Shown here piece by piece: positions 29,591 to 40,029 of a stretch of DNA of 64,000 nt (position 1 is the first letter of the stretch; each line of letters begins with the position of its first letter). The DNA comes from Pseudomonas oryzae (GTDB taxonomy: Bacteria > Pseudomonadota > Gammaproteobacteria > Pseudomonadales > Pseudomonadaceae), in NCBI RefSeq assembly GCF_900104805.1, contig NZ_LT629751.1:3804501-3868500 (forward strand). The letters are read 5' to 3'. The notes below the pieces were generated by a model, which was not told where the DNA came from, ran no database searches, and saw only the letters and a list, made by a program, of their open reading frames with translations. The position numbers and the translations under genes were made by a program.

Positions 29591-29608
29591 CGGCTGCGCC
29601 GCCAAGCC

Positions 29609-29636
29609 AACGCCCCCGTCCGGGGGCGTTGTCGTT
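29609..29636 (+). terminator. Terminator after tsaP
   Basis: A perfect stem AACGCCCCCG/CGGGGGCGTT (29609-29630) is followed by GTCGTTTC. It lies 19 bases after the tsaP stop. The T-run is interrupted, but the stem is strong. Confidence 0.65.
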
Positions 29637-29693
29637 TCTGCCGCGCCATCCCAGGCTGCAGCCAGCTCTCCCTCCCGATCAAGGATGATCGCC

Positions 29694-30803
29694 ATGCCCT
29701 GTCCAGACGCTCTGTCGCCGGCCGAAGCGGAAGCCCGCCTGCGCCTGCATGCCCTGCCGGAAATCGGCCCGCGCCGCTTTCGCCAGTTGCTCGCCGCCTT
29801 CGGTTCGGCGGGCGCCGCCCTCAGCGCCCCGGCCAGCGCCTGGCGCGCGCTCGGCCTGCCCGCCGCCGCCGCGCTGGCGCGGCGCAGCACCGCGGTGCGC
29901 GAGCAGGCCGCCGCGGCCCTGCGCTGGCTGGAAAGGCCCGATCAGCACCTCTTGGGGCACGACGATCCGCGCTACCCGGCCCTGCTCGCCGAGCTGTGCG
30001 ACGCCCCGCCGCTGCTGTTCGTCGCCGGCGCGCCGACGCTGCTCGAGCGCCCACAGCTGGCCATGGTCGGCAGCCGCCAGGCCAGCCGGCCCGGGCTGGA
30101 CACCGCCGCGCGTTTCGCCCGCAGCCTGGCCGGCGGCGGCTTCGTGGTCACCAGCGGCCTGGCGCTGGGCATCGACGGCGCCGCCCATCACGGCGCGCTG
30201 GAGGTCGGTGGCGCCACCGTGGCGGTGCTCGGCACCGGTCTGCAGTGCCTGTATCCCCGGCGCCACCTCGGCCTGGCCGGGCGCATCGTCGCCGAGGGCG
30301 GTGCGCTGGTGTCCGAGCTGCCGCTCGCCACCCCGCCGCAGGCCGGCAACTTTCCGCGCCGCAACCGCATCATCAGCGGCCTGTCGCTCGGCGTGCTGGT
30401 GGTCGAGGCCAGCCCGTCCAGCGGCTCGCTGATCACCGCACGGCTGGCCGCCGAACAGGGTCGCGAGGTGTTCGCCATCCCCGGCTCGATCCACCACCCG
30501 GGCGCGCGCGGCTGCCACCAGCTGATCCGCGAGGGCGCCCAGCTGGTGGAGACGGTGGAGGACATCCTCGCCGCCCTGCGCGGCTGGCAGCTCCCGTCGC
30601 CAGCGCCGGCGCCGCCCTGCGCGCCGACGGACGAGCACCCGCTGCTCGCCCTGCTGCGCGCCGCACCGCAGAGCAGCGAGGCGCTGGCCGCCAGCAGCGG
30701 CCTGGCCCTCCCCGATCTGCTGGCCCAGCTCACCGAACTGGAGCTGGACGGGCGCATCGTCTGCGAGGCGGGTTGCTGGGTGTGCTGTAGCGGGCGCGGA
30801 TAA
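29694..30803 (+). CDS. dprA: DprA/Smf DNA-processing protein
   Basis: Encodes 369 residues. The ATG at 29694 is preferred because AAGGA is eight bases upstream; the ATG at 29685 overlaps that site. The Rossmann core shows [31 protein letters not shown] and [12 protein letters not shown], and a C-terminal winged-helix domain follows (residues ~300-369). DprA loads RecA onto incoming single-stranded DNA during transformation. It leads into tsaC, as in PAO1. Confidence 0.94.
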   Translation: MPCPDALSPAEAEARLRLHALPEIGPRRFRQLLAAFGSAGAALSAPASAWRALGLPAAAALARRSTAVREQAAAALRWLERPDQHLLGHDDPRYPALLAELCDAPPLLFVAGAPTLLERPQLAMVGSRQASRPGLDTAARFARSLAGGGFVVTSGLALGIDGAAHHGALEVGGATVAVLGTGLQCLYPRRHLGLAGRIVAEGGALVSELPLATPPQAGNFPRRNRIISGLSLGVLVVEASPSSGSLITARLAAEQGREVFAIPGSIHHPGARGCHQLIREGAQLVETVEDILAALRGWQLPSPAPAPPCAPTDEHPLLALLRAAPQSSEALAASSGLALPDLLAQLTELELDGRIVCEAGCWVCCSGRG

Positions 30804-30895
30804 ATCTGCTTACAGGCAGCCCGTCGGGCCCGCTGCCGCTGGCGAGGCGAACGGATACACTGCGCCGCACTTTTTTCCAGCGAGCAGAGGTGGTC

Positions 30896-31453
30896 ATGGT
30901 CGGGCAGTGGCGGGTGCAGCAGGCGGCGCGGGTGGTGCGTGCGGGCGGAGTGATCGCCTATCCCACCGAGGCGGTCTGGGGGTTGGGCTGCAATCCCTGG
31001 GACATGGCTGCGGTCTACCGCCTGCTCGAACTCAAGGACCGGCCGGTGGAGAAGGGCCTGATCCTGGTCGCCGCCGACATGGCGCAGTTCGACTTCCTGC
31101 TCGCCGACCTGCCGCAGGCCTGGCGTGCCCAGTTGCAGCTCAGTTGGCCGGGGCCGAACACCTGGCTGGTGCCGCACCAGGGCCGCCTGCCCGAGTGGAT
31201 CAGCGGGATGCACGACAGCGTGGCGCTGCGCGTCAGCGACCATCCGCTGGTGCGCGCGCTGTGCGCGCACACCGGACCGCTGGTGTCGACCTCGGCCAAC
31301 CCCGCCGGGCGCCCGGCGGCGCGAAGCCGCCTGCGCGTCGAGCAGTACTTCGGCGGCGAGCTGGACGGCGTGCTCGGCGGCCAGCTGGGCGGGCGGCGCA
31401 ATCCCAGCCTGATCCGCGACCTGCGCACGGGACAGGTGATCCGCCCGTCCTGA
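30896..31453 (+). CDS. tsaC: Threonylcarbamoyl-AMP synthase
   Basis: Encodes 185 residues of the YrdC/Sua5 family, with [14 protein letters not shown] near the N-terminus, then [13 protein letters not shown] and [12 protein letters not shown]. It makes threonylcarbamoyl-adenylate from threonine, bicarbonate and ATP for the t6A37 modification of tRNA. The ATG at 30896 follows AGAGG. It is convergent with qor, 18 bases away. Confidence 0.95.
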   Translation: MVGQWRVQQAARVVRAGGVIAYPTEAVWGLGCNPWDMAAVYRLLELKDRPVEKGLILVAADMAQFDFLLADLPQAWRAQLQLSWPGPNTWLVPHQGRLPEWISGMHDSVALRVSDHPLVRALCAHTGPLVSTSANPAGRPAARSRLRVEQYFGGELDGVLGGQLGGRRNPSLIRDLRTGQVIRPS

Positions 31454-31471
31454 GCGACGGGCGGCGCCCGG

Positions 31472-32446
31472 TCACAGCAGCAGGATGGTCGAGCCGGTGG
31501 TCTGCCGGGAGGCCAGCGCGGTCTGCGCCTGGGCGGCGTCGGCCAGGGCGTAGCGCTGGCCGATGTCCACCTGCAGGGTGCCATCGACGATCAGCCCATA
31601 CAGCTCGGCGGCCATCGCGCGCAGGCGCGCCGGGGTGTCGGCGTAGCCGGCCAGGGTCGGCCGGGTGACGTACAGGCAGCCCTTCTGCGCGAGGATGCCG
31701 AGGTTGACCCCGGTGACCGGCCCGGAGGCGTTGCCGAAGCTGACCAGCAGGCCGCGCTTGGCCACGCAGTCCAGCGAGGTCTCCCAGGTGTCCTTGCCAA
31801 CCGAGTCGTAGACCACCGGGCATTTCTCGCCATTGGTGAGCTCCAGCACCCGCTGCACCACGTTCTCGCGGCTGTAGTCGATGGTCGCCCAGGCGCCCAG
31901 CGCCTCGGCGCGCGCGGCCTTCTCGGCCGAACCCACGGTGCCGATCAGCTTCACCCCGAGCGCCCTGGCCCACTGGCAGGCCAGGCTGCCGACGCCGCCG
32001 GCGGCGGCGTGGAACAGCACGGTTTCGCCGCCCTCGAGCTGGCCGATCTGGCGCAGCAGGTACTGCACGGTCAGGCCCTTGAGGGTCGCCGCGGCGGCCT
32101 GCTCGCAGCTCACCCCGTCGGGCAGCGCCACCAGCACGTCGGCCGGCACGCAGTGCAGTTCGGCGTAGGAGCCCTGCGGGCCGGTGCAGTAGGCCACCCG
32201 CTCGCCGACCCGGAACTCGTGAACCTCGGCGCCGACCGCCTCGACCACCCCGGCACCCTCGCTGCCCAGGCCCGCGGGCAGGTTCAGCGGGTACAGGCCG
32301 CTGCGGTAGTAGATGTCGATGAAGTTGAGGCCGACGGCCTGGTTGCGCACCAGCACCTCGCGCGGGCCGGGCGCGGCCGGGGTGAAATCGACGTATTCGA
32401 GCACTTCGGGGCCGCCGGTGCGGCTGAGCTGGATGCGTTTGGCCAT
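31472..32446 (-). CDS. qor: Zeta-crystallin-type NADPH:quinone oxidoreductase
   Basis: Encodes 324 residues of the zinc-independent MDR family. It has an N-terminal GroES-like domain, then a Rossmann fold with HAAAGGVGSLACQWA; no zinc-ligand cysteine set is seen. Family members reduce quinones with NADPH by one electron. The gene is divergent from hemF (152-base gap) and convergent with tsaC, the same arrangement as in PAO1. Confidence 0.92.
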   Translation of the reverse strand: MAKRIQLSRTGGPEVLEYVDFTPAAPGPREVLVRNQAVGLNFIDIYYRSGLYPLNLPAGLGSEGAGVVEAVGAEVHEFRVGERVAYCTGPQGSYAELHCVPADVLVALPDGVSCEQAAAATLKGLTVQYLLRQIGQLEGGETVLFHAAAGGVGSLACQWARALGVKLIGTVGSAEKAARAEALGAWATIDYSRENVVQRVLELTNGEKCPVVYDSVGKDTWETSLDCVAKRGLLVSFGNASGPVTGVNLGILAQKGCLYVTRPTLAGYADTPARLRAMAAELYGLIVDGTLQVDIGQRYALADAAQAQTALASRQTTGSTILLL

Positions 32447-32595
32447 GGCCGTGATCCTCGTGGGAGAGCAAGGCGTCCATCCAACCCGGCGCACCGACCT
32501 GCGTCAAGCGCGAGGCGCCGGCGGCGGTGGTATGCTTGCCGCCTGTTTCGCGCCGCAGGCCACGCGCTGCGCGGCCCAGTCTGGATTCGAGGTGA

Positions 32596-33516
<921 letters not shown>

Positions 33517-33520
33517 ACCC

Positions 33521-33600
33521 CGTAGGGTGGAAGACGCGCGCAGCGATCTTCCACCGCAATGCCCCCAGGTGGACAAGGCTGCGCCGTTGTCCACCCTACG
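33521..33600. repeat. GTAGGGTG element made of two different hairpins
   Basis: Between hemF and aroE. The left half folds as GTGGAAGA...TCTTCCAC and the right half as GTGGACAA...TTGTCCAC; only the outer ends carry CGTAGGG and CCCTACG. It starts four bases after the hemF stop. Confidence 0.75.
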
Positions 33601-33625
33601 GTATCCGCCTGCTCCGAGGATTCCC

Positions 33626-34444
33626 ATGGACCGTTACGCCGTATTCGGCAACCCCATCGGCCACAGCAAGTCGCCGCTGATCCACCAGATGTTCGCCGCG
33701 CAGACCGGCGAGCAGCTCAGCTACGAGGCGCTGCTGGCGCCGCTGGACGGCTTCAGCGCGTTCGCCCGCGAGTTCTTCCGCGAGGGGCGTGGCGCCAACG
33801 TCACCGTGCCGTTCAAGGAAGAGGCCTATCGCCTGGTCGACGAGCTGACCGCGCGCGCCGCCCGCGCCGGCGCGGTGAACACCCTGAAGAGGCTGGAAGA
33901 CGGCCGCCTGCTCGGCGACAACACCGACGGCGCCGGCCTGGTGCGCGACCTCAAGAACGCCGGAATCGAGCTGCGCGGCCGGCGCATCCTGCTGCTCGGC
34001 GCCGGCGGCGCGGTGCGCGGCGTGCTGGAACCCTTCCTCGCCGAGCAGCCGCTCGAGCTGGTGATCGCCAACCGCACGGTGGCCAAGGCCGAGGAGCTGG
34101 CGCGCCTGTTCGCCGACCTCGGCCCGGTGGTCGCCAGCGGCTTCGACTGGCTGGACGTGCCCTTCGACCTGATCGTCAACGGCACCTCGGCGAGCCTCGC
34201 CGGCGAGCTGCCGCCGCTGGCGCCCAGCCTGATCCAGCCGGGCCACACCGTGTGCTACGACATGATGTACGGCAAGGACACCACCGCCTTCAACCGCTGG
34301 GCGCAGACCCAGGGCGCGGCGCGCACCCTCGACGGCCTGGGCATGCTGGTCGAGCAGGCCGCCGAGGCGTTTTACCTCTGGCGCGGCGTGCGCCCGGACA
34401 GCGCCCCGGTGCTGGCCGAGCTGCGCCGCCAGCTGGCGGGCTGA
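33626..34444 (+). CDS. aroE: Shikimate dehydrogenase
   Basis: Encodes 272 residues starting [17 protein letters not shown], the shikimate-binding loop. The catalytic Lys lies in [16 protein letters not shown] lies in the substrate domain, and [11 protein letters not shown] is the NADPH site. It reduces 3-dehydroshikimate to shikimate. It is four bases upstream of the DOPA-dioxygenase-like gene, so the two are an operon. Confidence 0.97.
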   Translation: MDRYAVFGNPIGHSKSPLIHQMFAAQTGEQLSYEALLAPLDGFSAFAREFFREGRGANVTVPFKEEAYRLVDELTARAARAGAVNTLKRLEDGRLLGDNTDGAGLVRDLKNAGIELRGRRILLLGAGGAVRGVLEPFLAEQPLELVIANRTVAKAEELARLFADLGPVVASGFDWLDVPFDLIVNGTSASLAGELPPLAPSLIQPGHTVCYDMMYGKDTTAFNRWAQTQGAARTLDGLGMLVEQAAEAFYLWRGVRPDSAPVLAELRRQLAG

Positions 34445-34448
34445 GACG

Positions 34449-34823
34449 ATGGCCGACTACCTGGACAGCGCGCGCATCCGCGGCTGGCACGCCCACGTCT
34501 ACTTCGACGCCGGCACCCTCGAGCAGGCGCGCGCCCTGTGCGAGGCGGCTGCCGCGCGCTTCCCGGGGCTGAAGATGGGTCGCGTGCACGAGAAGCCGGT
34601 CGGCCCGCATCCGGACTGGAGCTGCCAGCTGGCATTCCGTGCCGAGCTGCTGGCCGCTGTGCTGCCGTGGCTGGCGCTCAACCGCCAGGGGCTGACCGTG
34701 TTCGTCCACCCGATCAGCGGCGAGGATCTCGCCGACCACCGCGACCGCGCCATCTGGCTCGGCAGCGTGCGCCCGCTGGATCTGTCGGTGCTGCCGGAGA
34801 CCTCGGTGGTCTACGACCTCTGA
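34449..34823 (+). CDS. DOPA 4,5-dioxygenase-family protein
   Basis: Encodes 124 residues. Motifs WHAHVYFD, MGRVHEKPVGPHPDWSCQL and FVHPISGEDLADHRDRAIWLG match the small DOPA 4,5-dioxygenase-like family, with several conserved histidines that could bind Fe(II). Characterised members cleave catecholic rings, but the bacterial substrate is mostly unknown. Its close placement after aroE hints at, but does not prove, a link to aromatic metabolism. Confidence 0.8.
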   Translation: MADYLDSARIRGWHAHVYFDAGTLEQARALCEAAAARFPGLKMGRVHEKPVGPHPDWSCQLAFRAELLAAVLPWLALNRQGLTVFVHPISGEDLADHRDRAIWLGSVRPLDLSVLPETSVVYDL

Positions 34824-34832
34824 GCCGCCTGC

Positions 34833-36395
34833 TCACTCCTCGAACTGCAGCGGGCACTCCCCGGGCGCCGTCAGCTTGAGCAACTCTTCGCGCACCTGCG
34901 GACGTGCCCGGCGCAGCACCAGGCGGCCTTGTCTGGCCTGCAGGCGGCGCGCTTCCTGGTGCAGCATCACCACCCCGGCGTAGTCGATGAAGTTGACGTG
35001 ATGGGCGTCCAGCACCAGGCGGGCCGCCTGGCTGCGCTGGATCTGCCGCTGCAGGAACGGGCAGGCGCCGAAGAAGATCGAACCCTCGATGGCCAGCACC
35101 TCGTCCGCCCCTTCGCGGCAGCGGCGCAGGCGCGGTTGCGAGGTGCGCTTGAGGTAGACGAACAGCGAAGCCAGCACCCCGGCGAAGATCGCCGTCTGCA
35201 GCTCCAGCAGCAGGGTGGCGGCGCAGGTCAGCGCCATCACCGCGAACTCCGCCCGGCTCACCCGCCACAGCGCGCGCAGCGCCGGGGCGTCCACCAGGCC
35301 GCGGCAGATCAGCAGGATCGACGCGGCCATCGCCGGCAGCGGGATGTGCGCGATCAGCGCCGCGCCGGCGAGGGCGAACAGCGCTACCCACAGCGCCGAG
35401 CACACCCCGGCCAGCGGCGACTGGGCGCCGGCCTGCTGGTTGAGCGCCGAGCGGGTGAAGGAGCCGGCCGACAGGTAGCCGGCGAACCACGGCCCGACCA
35501 TATTCGACAGGCCCTGGCCGCGCACCTCGGTGTCGACGTCGAGCACCTGCTGCGACTGGCTGGCCAGGGCGCGGGCGATCGACAGGCTGGTGACCAGGCC
35601 GAGCAGGCCGAGCGCCGCCGCCGCCGGCAGCAGCTCACGCGCGCTGGTCAGGTCGAAATGCAGGGGGGTGAACGGCGGCAGGTTGCCGGCGAAGGCCTCG
35701 ACCTGCGGTACCGCGGCGAACCAGCCGGGCAGCAGCCAGACCAGCGCGCTGCCGGCGCCTATCGCCAGCAGCAGCGCCGGCAGACGCGGCCACAGGCGGC
35801 GCACGCCCAGCGCCACAGCGAGGGTCAGCACGCCGACCAGCAGCGAGGGCCACTGCACTGCGCCGAGGTGCATGAACAGCTGCCACACCCCCTGCAGCGC
35901 GGTGGCCTGGCTGGGCAGCTCGAGGCCGAGCAGGTTGGGCAACTGGCCGAGGGCGATCACCAGCGCGGCGCCGAGGGTGAAGCCGAGCAGCACCGACTGC
36001 GAGACGAAGTTGACCAGGCTGCCCAGGCGCAGCGCGCCGAGCAGCCACTGCAAGAGGCCGGCGAGGAAGCTCAGCAGCAGCACCAGGGCGACGTAGTCCG
36101 CGCTGCCCGGCGTGGCCAGCGGACTGACGCTGGCGAACAGCACCACCGAGACGGCCGCGGTCGGCCCGCCGATCAGGTGCAGCGACGAGCCCCACAGGCA
36201 GGCGACGATCACCGGCACCACCGCGGCGTACAGGCCGTACTCGGCCGGCAGGCCGGCGATCAGCGCGTAGGCGATCGACTGCGGCAGGGCGAGGATCGCC
36301 CCGGTCAGGCCGACCAGGGCGTCGCGGCCGAGGCTGCGCGCGGTGGTCTGCGGCAGCCAGCGGAGCAACGGCAGCAGGGTGTAGCGATCGGGCAT
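34833..36395 (-). CDS. SulP-family sulfate/anion transporter with STAS domain
   Basis: Encodes 520 residues from the ATG at 36395; a GTG ten codons upstream is possible. About 10-12 membrane helices with the SulP signature near residues 25-60 (GAILALPQSIAYALIAGLPAEYGLY) are followed by a C-terminal STAS domain (residues ~420-520, VLDAHHVNFIDYAGVVML). Substrate is probably sulfate or bicarbonate. It lies with betC, which releases sulfate from choline-O-sulfate, so removing or reusing sulfate is plausible; the order matches PAO1 PA0029-PA0031. Confidence 0.9.
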   Translation of the reverse strand: MPDRYTLLPLLRWLPQTTARSLGRDALVGLTGAILALPQSIAYALIAGLPAEYGLYAAVVPVIVACLWGSSLHLIGGPTAAVSVVLFASVSPLATPGSADYVALVLLLSFLAGLLQWLLGALRLGSLVNFVSQSVLLGFTLGAALVIALGQLPNLLGLELPSQATALQGVWQLFMHLGAVQWPSLLVGVLTLAVALGVRRLWPRLPALLLAIGAGSALVWLLPGWFAAVPQVEAFAGNLPPFTPLHFDLTSARELLPAAAALGLLGLVTSLSIARALASQSQQVLDVDTEVRGQGLSNMVGPWFAGYLSAGSFTRSALNQQAGAQSPLAGVCSALWVALFALAGAALIAHIPLPAMAASILLICRGLVDAPALRALWRVSRAEFAVMALTCAATLLLELQTAIFAGVLASLFVYLKRTSQPRLRRCREGADEVLAIEGSIFFGACPFLQRQIQRSQAARLVLDAHHVNFIDYAGVVMLHQEARRLQARQGRLVLRRARPQVREELLKLTAPGECPLQFEE

Positions 36396-36468
36396 GACGG
36401 GGGTGACCTGGCGTGGGATGGGCACAGGGTAACCGAGCGGCGCCGCAGGCGGGCGGCGCCACGTGCAT

Positions 36469-37395
36469 TTACAGCCGGGCCTTGACCGCCGCCAGGCCGT
36501 CGCCGCCGTCGCGGGTGGTCACCCCCTCGAGCCAGCCGTCGAGCGCCGCCGGATTGCTCTTCAGCCAGACGCGGATCGCCAGCGTCTGGTCGACGTTGCG
36601 GTTGAGCACCTCGTCCATGATGGCGTTCTCCATCTGCTGGGTGAACTTGAGGTTGCCGAGCAGGCGGGCGACGTTCGGGCACTGCGCGGCGTAGCCCTTG
36701 CGCGCCAGGGTGTTGACCGTGCCGCTGGCGCCGAAGTACTTCTCGCCGCCGCGCAGGTAGCGCATGTCGTGCTGCACGTTCATCGGGTGCGGGGTCCAGC
36801 CGAGGAACACCACGAACTGCTCGTTTTTCACCGCGCGGCCGACCTGCACCAGCATCGCCTGCTCGCTGGACTCGACCAGTTTCCAGTCGCCGAGGCCGAA
36901 CTCGTCGGCGGCGATCATCTGCCGGATCGACTCGTTGGCCGGCGAGCCGGAAGCGATGCCGTACAGCTTGTGGCCGAAGCGCTCGGCGAAGCGGTCGAGG
37001 TCGGCGAAGCTGTGCACGCCGGCGTCGTGGACGTAGCGCGGCACCGCCAGGGTGTACTCGGTGCCGCCGAGGTTCTCCGCCAGGCGCTCGACCAGCCCGC
37101 TGGCGACGAACTTGTCGTAGTTGCTCTGCTGCGCCGGCATCCAGTTGCCGAGGAAGGCGTCGACCTGGCCCTTGTGCAGGCCGGCGTAGATGATCGGCAC
37201 CGCCAGGGTCGGCGTCTCGGTGCGGTAGCCCAGGCCGTCGAGGAGCAGGCGGGCGACGCCGTTGGTCACGGCGATGTCGCTCCAGCCGGGATCGCCCAGG
37301 CGCACGGTGGCGCAGGCGGCCTCCTCGGCCTGGGTCTGCAGGGTGACGCCGGCGAGCAGCACGCCGCCGGCCAGTACCGCGCTGAGTGTCTTCAT
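36469..37395 (-). CDS. Choline/betaine ABC transporter substrate-binding protein
   Basis: Encodes 308 residues with a signal peptide (residues 1-23, cut after TQA). It belongs to the OpuAC/ChoX group of quaternary-amine binding proteins: VRLGDPGWSDIAVTNGV at the N-terminus, GNWMPAQ, and VFLGWTPHPMN, whose aromatic residues would form the ammonium cage. No permease or ATPase gene adjoins it, so it must share one elsewhere. It starts 41 bases after betC, suggesting capture of choline or choline-O-sulfate for that enzyme. Confidence 0.87.
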   Translation of the reverse strand: MKTLSAVLAGGVLLAGVTLQTQAEEAACATVRLGDPGWSDIAVTNGVARLLLDGLGYRTETPTLAVPIIYAGLHKGQVDAFLGNWMPAQQSNYDKFVASGLVERLAENLGGTEYTLAVPRYVHDAGVHSFADLDRFAERFGHKLYGIASGSPANESIRQMIAADEFGLGDWKLVESSEQAMLVQVGRAVKNEQFVVFLGWTPHPMNVQHDMRYLRGGEKYFGASGTVNTLARKGYAAQCPNVARLLGNLKFTQQMENAIMDEVLNRNVDQTLAIRVWLKSNPAALDGWLEGVTTRDGGDGLAAVKARL

Positions 37396-37435
37396 GTCGT
37401 TCTCCGGGTGAACCGATGAGGATAGGGCAAAGCGT

Positions 37436-38941
37436 TCAGGGCCGCGGGAAGCGCGCGCGCCGCTCGAGGTCGTCGAGGTCGATGTGGTTGCGCATGTACT
37501 GCTGGCTGGCGTCCACCCAGGGCTGGTGGTCCCAGCTCTTCAGCTTGCCCTGCTGCAAGGCCTCGGCCACCAGGCGGCGGCGGCGCTGGCTGGCCAGGGT
37601 GGCCTGGTGGATCGCCGGGATGTCCCAGCGCGCCCGCGCCTCGGCGAGGAAGTCGGCGAGCAGCGCCTGGTGATCCGCCGAGCCGGCCAGGTTCTCCCGC
37701 TCCAGCGGATCGTTGCTGAGGTCGAACAGCAGTAGCGGGTCCTGCTCGGAGTAGATGAACTTGTACGGCCCACGGCGGATCATCATCAGCGGGCTGGTGG
37801 TGCCCTCGGCCATGTACTCGCCGAACACCTCGTCGTGGCCGCCGGTGCCTTGCAGGTGCGGCAGCAGCGAGCGGCCGTCCAGCGGCAGGCGCGGGTCGAC
37901 GCTGCCGCCGGCCAGCTCCACCAGGGTCGGCAGCAGGTCGGCGGTGGACACCGCCTGGCTGACCCGGCGCGCGGCGAAGCGGCCGGGGGCGTGTACCAGC
38001 AGCGGTACGCGGGCGGCCATCTCGAACCAGTGCATCTTGTACCAGAGGCCGCGCTCGCCGAGCATGTCGCCGTGGTCGCCGGAGAACACGATGATGGTGT
38101 CGTCGGCCAGGCCGCAGTCGGCCAGGGTCTGCAGCAGGCGGCCGATCTGCGCGTCGACGTAGCTGCAGGCGCCGAAGTAGGCGCGCCGCGCGGCGCGGAT
38201 GCGCTCCTCGGGGAGCGGCTGGTCCCACAGGTCGATGACCTTGAGCAGACGCTGCGAGTGCGGGTCCTGGGCGTGCTGGTCGAGGTGCAGGCGCGGCAGG
38301 GGGATTTCCTCGTCGCGATACAGGTCCCAGAACTCGCGGGTGATGCTGTAGGGATCGTGCGGGTGGGTCAGCGACACGGTCAGGCAGAACGGCTGCGCGG
38401 GGTGTTCGCGCACGTGGTCGTAGAGGTACTGGCGCGCCTTGAACACCACCTCCTCGTCGAAGTCCAGCTGGTTGGTGCGCACGCAGGGGCCGGCCTGCAG
38501 CACCGAGGACATGTTGTGGTACCAGCTCGGCCGTACCTCCGGCGCGTCCCAGTTCACCGCCCAGCCGTAGTCGGCCGGATAGATGTCGCTGGTCAGGCGC
38601 TCCTCGTAGCCGTGCAGCTGGTCGGGGCCGCAGAAGTGCATCTTGCCCGACAGCGCGGTGCGATAGCCGAGGCGGCGCAGGTAGTGGGCGTAGGTCGGCA
38701 CGTCGGCGGGGAAGTCGGCGGCGTTGTCGTAGGCACCGATCTTCGACGGCAGCTGGCCGCTGACCAGGGTGAAGCGCGACGGCGCGCACAGCGGGCTGTT
38801 GCAGTAGGCGGCGTCGAACAGCACGCCCTCGGCCGCCAGGCGGCTGAGGTTGGGCAGGCGGATCGGCGAGTCGCCGTACAGCGGCAGGATCGGCGCGGCC
38901 ATCTGGTCGGCCATGATGAACAGGATGTTGGCTGGTTTCAT
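37436..38941 (-). CDS. betC: Choline-sulfatase
   Basis: Encodes 501 residues. The sulfatase motif C-x-P-S-R appears as CAPSR with Cys52 as the residue converted to formylglycine; the metal-site VFSGDHGDMLGERGLWYK region follows. No signal peptide is seen, so it acts in the cytoplasm, hydrolysing choline-O-sulfate to choline and sulfate. It is divergent from a LysR gene (112-base gap), as in PAO1, and co-oriented with the binding protein and SulP genes. Confidence 0.93.
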   Translation of the reverse strand: MKPANILFIMADQMAAPILPLYGDSPIRLPNLSRLAAEGVLFDAAYCNSPLCAPSRFTLVSGQLPSKIGAYDNAADFPADVPTYAHYLRRLGYRTALSGKMHFCGPDQLHGYEERLTSDIYPADYGWAVNWDAPEVRPSWYHNMSSVLQAGPCVRTNQLDFDEEVVFKARQYLYDHVREHPAQPFCLTVSLTHPHDPYSITREFWDLYRDEEIPLPRLHLDQHAQDPHSQRLLKVIDLWDQPLPEERIRAARRAYFGACSYVDAQIGRLLQTLADCGLADDTIIVFSGDHGDMLGERGLWYKMHWFEMAARVPLLVHAPGRFAARRVSQAVSTADLLPTLVELAGGSVDPRLPLDGRSLLPHLQGTGGHDEVFGEYMAEGTTSPLMMIRRGPYKFIYSEQDPLLLFDLSNDPLERENLAGSADHQALLADFLAEARARWDIPAIHQATLASQRRRRLVAEALQQGKLKSWDHQPWVDASQQYMRNHIDLDDLERRARFPRP

Positions 38942-39053
38942 TGTCCGCGTATCCATATGATCGGCTGATGCGAAAGCGCTGGCCACGATCATGGAAGTTC
39001 AGGGCTGGTGGCGTAAACCGCACGCCAACACATGACTCGGATAAGCAGGTCTT

Positions 39054-39977
39054 ATGTCAGAGCGAACCCCCGAGGTGTCCCTCGAGCTGCTGCGCGCGTT
39101 CGAGTCGGCCGCCCGCCAGCTGAGCTTCACCGCCGCCGCCGTCGAGCTGGGCACCACCCAGCCGGCGGTCAGCCAGCAGATCCAGCGCCTCGAGCGTCAG
39201 CTCGGCGCGCGGCTGTTCGACCGCGTCTATCGCGGCATCGTCCTCACCGACGCCGGGCGCCTGCTGCTCGCCCACGTGCAGGACGGCCTGGCGACCATCC
39301 GTGCCGGGCTGGTCGCGGTCGGCGCCCAGGCGCAGCACGAGGTGCTGCAGGTGGCCACCGACTTCGCCTTCGCCGCCTACTGGCTGATGCCGCGCCTGCC
39401 GCGCTTCCACGCCGCGCACCCGGAGATCGACGTCAGCCTGGTCACCAGCGAGCGCAGCCCGCACCTGCTGCGCGCGGAGATCGACGTGGCGATCGCCTTC
39501 GGCGACGGCCGCTTCAAGCACGGCGAGGCGCTGCCGCTGTTTCGCGAGGAAGTCTTCCCGGTGTGCAGTCCGCGCCTGCTGGACGAGCCCGGCGCGCTGC
39601 CGGTGGCGGCGCTGGCCGGCCTGCCGCTGCTGCACCTGGCGGCCGAGGGGCGCGCCCGCTGGTTCGACTGGGACGGCCTGTTCCGCGCCCTCGGCGTCCC
39701 CGGCGCGCCGGCCGCCGGCCAGCTGCGTTTCGACAACTACACCCTGCTGGTCCAGGCCGCCATCGCCGGCCAGGGGGTGGCCATCGGCTGGCGCCACCTG
39801 GTCGACGACCTGCTGGCGCAGGGCCTGCTGACCCGGGTGACGGCGGCCAGCGCATGCTCCGAGTTCGGCTACTGGGTGGTGCTGCCCGAGCGCAAGCGCC
39901 GCGCGCGGCTGGTGCAGCGCTTCGTCGACTGGCTGCAGGACGAACTGGGCGGATCGCCGGCCCGGGAGCCGGAATAA
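39054..39977 (+). CDS. LysR-family regulator of the betC locus
   Basis: Encodes 307 residues. The N-terminal winged helix (LRAFESAARQLSFTAAAVELGTTQPAVSQQIQRLE) is typical of LysR regulators, followed by the effector domain. It is transcribed divergently from betC, the usual arrangement for a LysR protein and its target; the equivalent PAO1 gene (PA0032) is the probable choline-sulfatase regulator. Inducer is likely choline-O-sulfate or choline (inferred). Confidence 0.88.
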   Translation: MSERTPEVSLELLRAFESAARQLSFTAAAVELGTTQPAVSQQIQRLERQLGARLFDRVYRGIVLTDAGRLLLAHVQDGLATIRAGLVAVGAQAQHEVLQVATDFAFAAYWLMPRLPRFHAAHPEIDVSLVTSERSPHLLRAEIDVAIAFGDGRFKHGEALPLFREEVFPVCSPRLLDEPGALPVAALAGLPLLHLAAEGRARWFDWDGLFRALGVPGAPAAGQLRFDNYTLLVQAAIAGQGVAIGWRHLVDDLLAQGLLTRVTAASACSEFGYWVVLPERKRRARLVQRFVDWLQDELGGSPAREPE

Positions 39978-40000
39978 AAAAACCGGGCGTGCGGCCCGGT
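39976..40000 (-). terminator. Intrinsic terminator of the CoA-transferase gene
   Basis: On the minus strand, ACCGGGC, a five-base loop and GCCCGGT are followed by a run of T, a textbook intrinsic terminator. It lies 30 bases after the CoA-transferase stop and overlaps the end of the convergent LysR gene. Confidence 0.88.
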
Positions 40001-40029
40001 CAAAGCAATCCCGAGGCTGGGACTGACGC